Part shown: piece after piece, positions 13,967-15,716 of the stretch | How the letters are laid out: each line of letters opens with the position of its first letter | Position numbering within the stretch: the first letter of the stretch is position 1 | Assembly: GCA_001563325.1 (NCBI GenBank) | Contig: LRSK01000185.1 | Coordinates: 1-15,716, forward strand | Source: Candidatus Thorarchaeota archaeon SMTZ1-83 | GTDB taxonomy: Archaea > Asgardarchaeota > Thorarchaeia > Thorarchaeales > Thorarchaeaceae | Direction of reading: 5' to 3' | DNA: 15,716 nt | The notes under the pieces: generated by a model | The model's input: only the letters and a program-made list of their open reading frames with translations | The model's database searches: none | Told to the model about the DNA's origin: nothing | Made by a program: the position numbers and the translations under genes

Positions 13967-14176
13967 CTATTTTCCCCTTATCCCGCTACCGGTGACCGCC
14001 CTCTCATACTCCTTTGATTCGAGAGGGAAGAAGGCGCTGTCCACGACCTTTGAGCAGAAGATCTCTTGTGCGAAAGAATCCCTCTTCCTGCAGTCTGGAA
14101 GTACTTCTCGACGCCTGTCAATCACCAAAGCAGTGACGACCACAGTCGCAACGGCCACCAATAAGACCCAGATCAT
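13967..14176 (-). CDS. Small single-pass membrane protein, 69 residues
   Basis: The ATG at 14176 opens a 69-residue frame with an N-terminal membrane helix (IWVLLVAVATVVVTALVI, residues 2-19) followed directly by DRRR. That fits a short outside end and a cytoplasmic tail of about 50 polar residues holding two cysteines (C29, C41). By positive-inside logic the tail faces the cytoplasm. Frequent AGG and GAG codons resemble the neighbouring genes. GGGGA stands 6 bases before the ATG, and a TATA-like TTTAAA at 14244-14249 (minus strand) would give a leader of about 40 bases. The open frame on the other strand here is judged a shadow. No family is recognised. It fills most of the gap between the oxidoreductase and the tRNA. 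Confidence 0.5.
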   Translation of the reverse strand: MIWVLLVAVATVVVTALVIDRRREVLPDCRKRDSFAQEIFCSKVVDSAFFPLESKEYERAVTGSGIRGK

Positions 14177-14327
14177 CGAGATTCCCCGTCCATTCAGACA
14201 TGAAGCGAGTACATATCCTCACATACCTTTGCCGCCTTTTTGATTTAAACCTTCTTTGACACGGCCTCTTGGAGTCTTGGACCTGCAATGATCCGACAGA
14301 AGAAAGGTGAACCAATCTAACAGGAGA

Positions 14328-14445
14328 TGGTGCCGAGGATGGGATTTGAACCCACGAACTCCTACGAGAACGGATTTCTCAGCGGAGTCTGGCGACTCTG
14401 TTTAGATCTTGAGTCCGTCGCCTTTGGCCACTTGGCTACCTCGGC
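14328..14445 (-). tRNA. tRNA-Leu(CAA) with 32-nt archaeal intron and encoded CCA
   Basis: On the minus strand the acceptor stem is GCCGAGG (14445-14439) with CCTCGGC (14338-14332), discriminator A at 14331 and an encoded CCA (14330-14328). The D stem is GCC/GGC and the anticodon stem is ACGGA (14418-14414) with TCCGT. The loop CTCAAG|A gives anticodon CAA (14411-14409). A type II variable arm (CTC/GAG) and T stem GTGGG/CCCAT around TTCAAAT complete a leucine tRNA that decodes UUG. A 32-nt intron (14376-14407) sits after position 37. Its loop-side CTCA pairs with TGAG near the intron end, leaving 3-base bulges AGA and AAA, a bulge-helix-bulge site for the splicing endonuclease. The mature tRNA has 86 nt with CCA. 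Confidence 0.95.
14376..14407 (-). other. tRNA intron at position 37/38 (BHB-spliced)
   Basis: The 32-nt intron lies between G37 and A38 of the tRNA-Leu. The central helix pairs CTCA (C32-A35) with TGAG inside the intron, and each side has a 3-base bulge cut after its second base. Within the intron GAGTC and GACTC form a 5-bp hairpin with a GCCA loop. The second outer helix of a strict BHB is weak, so this is closer to a relaxed hBH form. Confidence 0.88.
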
Positions 14446-14473
14446 GAATCTCAGAGGAAGCTGCATCATGTTG

Positions 14474-14481
14474 CTATTTAG
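14474..14481 (-). promoter_or_regulatory. Probable TATA box of tRNA-Leu
   Basis: CTAAATAG on the minus strand lies about 29-36 bases before the mature 5' end of the tRNA, in the short gap after the winged-helix gene. The spacing fits an archaeal tRNA promoter with a transcript start a few bases before the tRNA. The match to the TATA consensus is moderate. Confidence 0.4.
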
Positions 14482-14495
14482 CCCTTCCCGTTCTG

Positions 14496-14807
14496 CTAGT
14501 CAAGATGGGGCCTGAGCTGTTCATAGAAGTCAGCAAGTATCTTGCTCTTGGTATCCTCGGTTTCCAGAATGAAGAGGCGTATTTGCTGACCTACCTTTAT
14601 CTCCTTCACCAACCCCATGTCAACTAGGGGCTGCATAACACGATGGATGGTTGAATGCGCCAAACCAGTTTCCTTGGCGATTCTACTAAGATTGAAGAAC
14701 TCCTTCGGCCGGTCCAGAAAATGCTGAACCACCCTTGTCTGAGCGCGGGATGCAAACACCTTCTCAAGTAGCCTCTTCAACTTGTACTGTCTCCTTTCTG
14801 GAATCAT
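14496..14807 (-). CDS. Winged helix-turn-helix transcriptional regulator
   Basis: The 103 residues form one winged-helix domain. Helix 1-2 is TRVVQHFLDRPKEFFN, the HTH pair is LSRIAKETGLAHSTIHRVMQPLVDMGLV (40-67) with AHSTIHRV as recognition helix, and the wing is KEIKVGQQIRLFILE (68-82). A C-terminal helix (88-100) probably dimerises. It resembles archaeal MarR/ArsR-like or IclR-N-type regulators and has no ligand-binding domain. The ATG overlaps the stop of the UMP kinase gene by 4 bases (ATGA), so the two are translationally coupled. Its targets are unknown. It may be autoregulatory or simply share the kinase promoter. Confidence 0.85.
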   Translation of the reverse strand: MIPERRQYKLKRLLEKVFASRAQTRVVQHFLDRPKEFFNLSRIAKETGLAHSTIHRVMQPLVDMGLVKEIKVGQQIRLFILETEDTKSKILADFYEQLRPHLD

Positions 14808-15499
14808 TTGCCCGGTTCATGTACGATTCTGCTTCCCACATCCTTCCCCTTCACAATACGGAGAAGGTTGTCTGGATCATTTCCATTGAATATCACAGTA
14901 GGAATTCTCGACCGTCCCACTACTCTGATTGCCACAGGATCGAAGAGCTTGTACTCTCCAGCGCGAGTGCCAGTTCCTGAGAGTATCTGGTTGAGTTCAT
15001 CAACCGTGACACTATCCAGCTTCTTTGCACCTGGTTCTTTTGGGTCGCGGTCGTATATCCCATCAACATTCGTCGCGTTGAGTAGCATATCAGCTTGTAC
15101 AGTTTCTGCAGCTAGAGCTGCTACTGCGTTGGTCGACTGGCCCGGTGTTAGCCCTCCCATGAGGACAACCTTGCCTGGGCAGATTGCGGTTTCAAGCTCA
15201 TCGAGGGTCTCCACTATCTTGGGATATGCGACGTTTCCGAGGGCCGCACACAGGAGCTCAGCGTTGTTTCTGGCTATCTTGATTCCTAACCAGTCACATT
15301 GGGCCTCACTGGCCCCAAGCTCTCTGGCGGCTGCGATGAAGAGCCTTGCAGGCTTACCACCGCCGACCACAACGACCATGCTGTGCCCATCATCCACGAA
15401 GGAGTTCACTACCTTGGCATAGGCTCTCACTCGGTCTGTGAGAATCTGGCCCATGTCGTCGTAGAGGAGTGAACCTCCTAGTTTCAGAACGGCTCGCAT
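14804..15499 (-). CDS. pyrH: Uridylate (UMP) kinase, archaeal type
   Basis: The 231 residues form an amino-acid-kinase-fold enzyme that phosphorylates UMP to UDP in pyrimidine nucleotide synthesis. Signatures are the N-terminal VLKLGGSLL (4-12) for phosphate binding, VVVVGGGKPAR (42-52), ASEAQCDWLGIKIARNNAELL from about 63, GGLTPGQSTNAVAALAAE (115-132) for the UMP site, TNVDGIYDRDPK (143-154) for ATP binding, and YKLFDPVAI (183-191). The pattern and shorter length match archaeal PyrH (about 225 residues) rather than bacterial PyrH (about 240). An upstream ATG at 15535 would add 12 residues, but the family begins at MRAVLKLGG, so 15499 is used. AGGGGA precedes it. The winged-helix gene overlaps its stop. 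Confidence 0.95.
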   Translation of the reverse strand: MRAVLKLGGSLLYDDMGQILTDRVRAYAKVVNSFVDDGHSMVVVVGGGKPARLFIAAARELGASEAQCDWLGIKIARNNAELLCAALGNVAYPKIVETLDELETAICPGKVVLMGGLTPGQSTNAVAALAAETVQADMLLNATNVDGIYDRDPKEPGAKKLDSVTVDELNQILSGTGTRAGEYKLFDPVAIRVVGRSRIPTVIFNGNDPDNLLRIVKGKDVGSRIVHEPGK

Positions 15500-15545
15500 G
15501 TTTAGTCCCCTGAGACAATCTCCGAACAGGGACACCTTCTCGATT

Positions 15546-15554
15546 CAATTAAAG
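15546..15554 (-). promoter_or_regulatory. Possible TATA box of the pyrH operon
   Basis: CTTTAATTG on the minus strand would place the transcript start near 15523, with a leader of about 24 bases before the ATG at 15499. That also argues against the longer start at 15535. The match is only fair. A second AT-rich stretch (TTGATATATTTC at 15609-15620) overlaps the end of the next gene and lies too far upstream for a short leader. Confidence 0.3.
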
Positions 15555-15618
15555 AAGCTTTCTTGAATGGACAGGTTTGCCGATATTTCGAAAGTCGATT
15601 GAGTTTACTAGAAATATA

Positions 15619-15716
15619 TCAACGTGCTAGGAAGTCCATCTCCTCCCAGTTGGACACTTCGTGCAAACTTCCTAGGTCATCATCGGAGAGTTTGATGTCA
15701 AGCGCACCCAAATTCT
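15619..15716 (-). CDS. C-terminal end of a gene running off the window, possibly aldo/keto reductase
   Basis: On the minus strand one frame is open from the window edge to a TGA at 15621-15619, giving 31 residues with the pattern NLGALDIKLSDDDLGSLHEV and then SNWEEM. The other two minus frames stop within about 50 bases. The alternation 'ALDIKLSDDDL..L.E.S' resembles the last helix of aldo/keto reductases, where a similar LSDEDL motif is common. That assignment rests on very little sequence. The coding call is firmer than the family call. Confidence 0.45.
   Translation of the reverse strand, partial: NLGALDIKLSDDDLGSLHEVSNWEEMDFLAR

Noticed and set aside
13962..14243. A 93-codon + strand frame opposite the small membrane protein
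   Set aside because: It is Ser/Thr/Pro-rich with no Shine-Dalgarno or domain, while the minus frame has a membrane helix and neighbour-like codon use.
1..15716. CRISPR arrays, insertion sequences, integrase or attachment sites, including at the tRNA
   Set aside because: No repeated spacer pattern, transposase or recombinase motif was seen, and no partial copy of the tRNA 3' end was noticed nearby.

Overview
The window reads as a piece of an archaeal chromosome with about balanced base composition. The archaeal signs are seen directly. A tRNA-Leu(CAA) gene carries a 32-nt intron at the canonical 37/38 position with a bulge-helix-bulge splice site. The UMP kinase is of the archaeal type, several promoters have a TATA box about 27 nt before the expected start of transcription, and Shine-Dalgarno sites go up to a full GGAGGTGA. 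TTG starts are also used. The gene mix (histone-deacetylase-family enzyme, PHP-type DNA polymerase X, F420-type luciferase-fold oxidoreductase, large STAND-like ATPase) would fit an Asgard lineage such as Thorarchaeia. That placement is inference and no sequence search was done.

Layout. Positions 1-2946 are all on the + strand: the tail of a cut gene, a stand-alone Lrp/AsnC ligand-binding domain, an AHSA1-type SRPBCC protein, a nucleotidyltransferase-fold protein, and a two-gene iron-sulfur operon with its own TATA box. Facing these is a minus-strand membrane protein with an alpha/beta hydrolase head and a C-terminal block of membrane helices. A methyltransferase diverges from it and converges, with a 3-base gap, on a histone-deacetylase-family gene. 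That gene lies downstream of a 960-residue STAND-like P-loop ATPase on the same strand. Divergent from the ATPase is a translationally coupled pair: a URO-D/MtaA-superfamily protein and DNA polymerase X, whose TTG start overlaps the upstream stop.

Positions 12546-12996 look empty by ordinary ORF length but are well organised. They hold a 17-bp palindrome, a clear TATA box, two tandem micro-ORFs (35 and 30 codons) and a 9-bp hairpin. The stop codon of the first micro-ORF lies inside the perfect Shine-Dalgarno of the second. I consider this the best candidate for something undescribed, with the STAND ATPase second.

The right end is on the minus strand: an F420-type oxidoreductase, a small single-pass membrane protein, the intron-containing tRNA-Leu, a winged-helix regulator overlapping the archaeal UMP kinase by 4 bases, and the C-terminal end of another gene running off the window. 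Most genes look like housekeeping or metabolic genes. No insertion sequence, CRISPR array or phage gene was seen.
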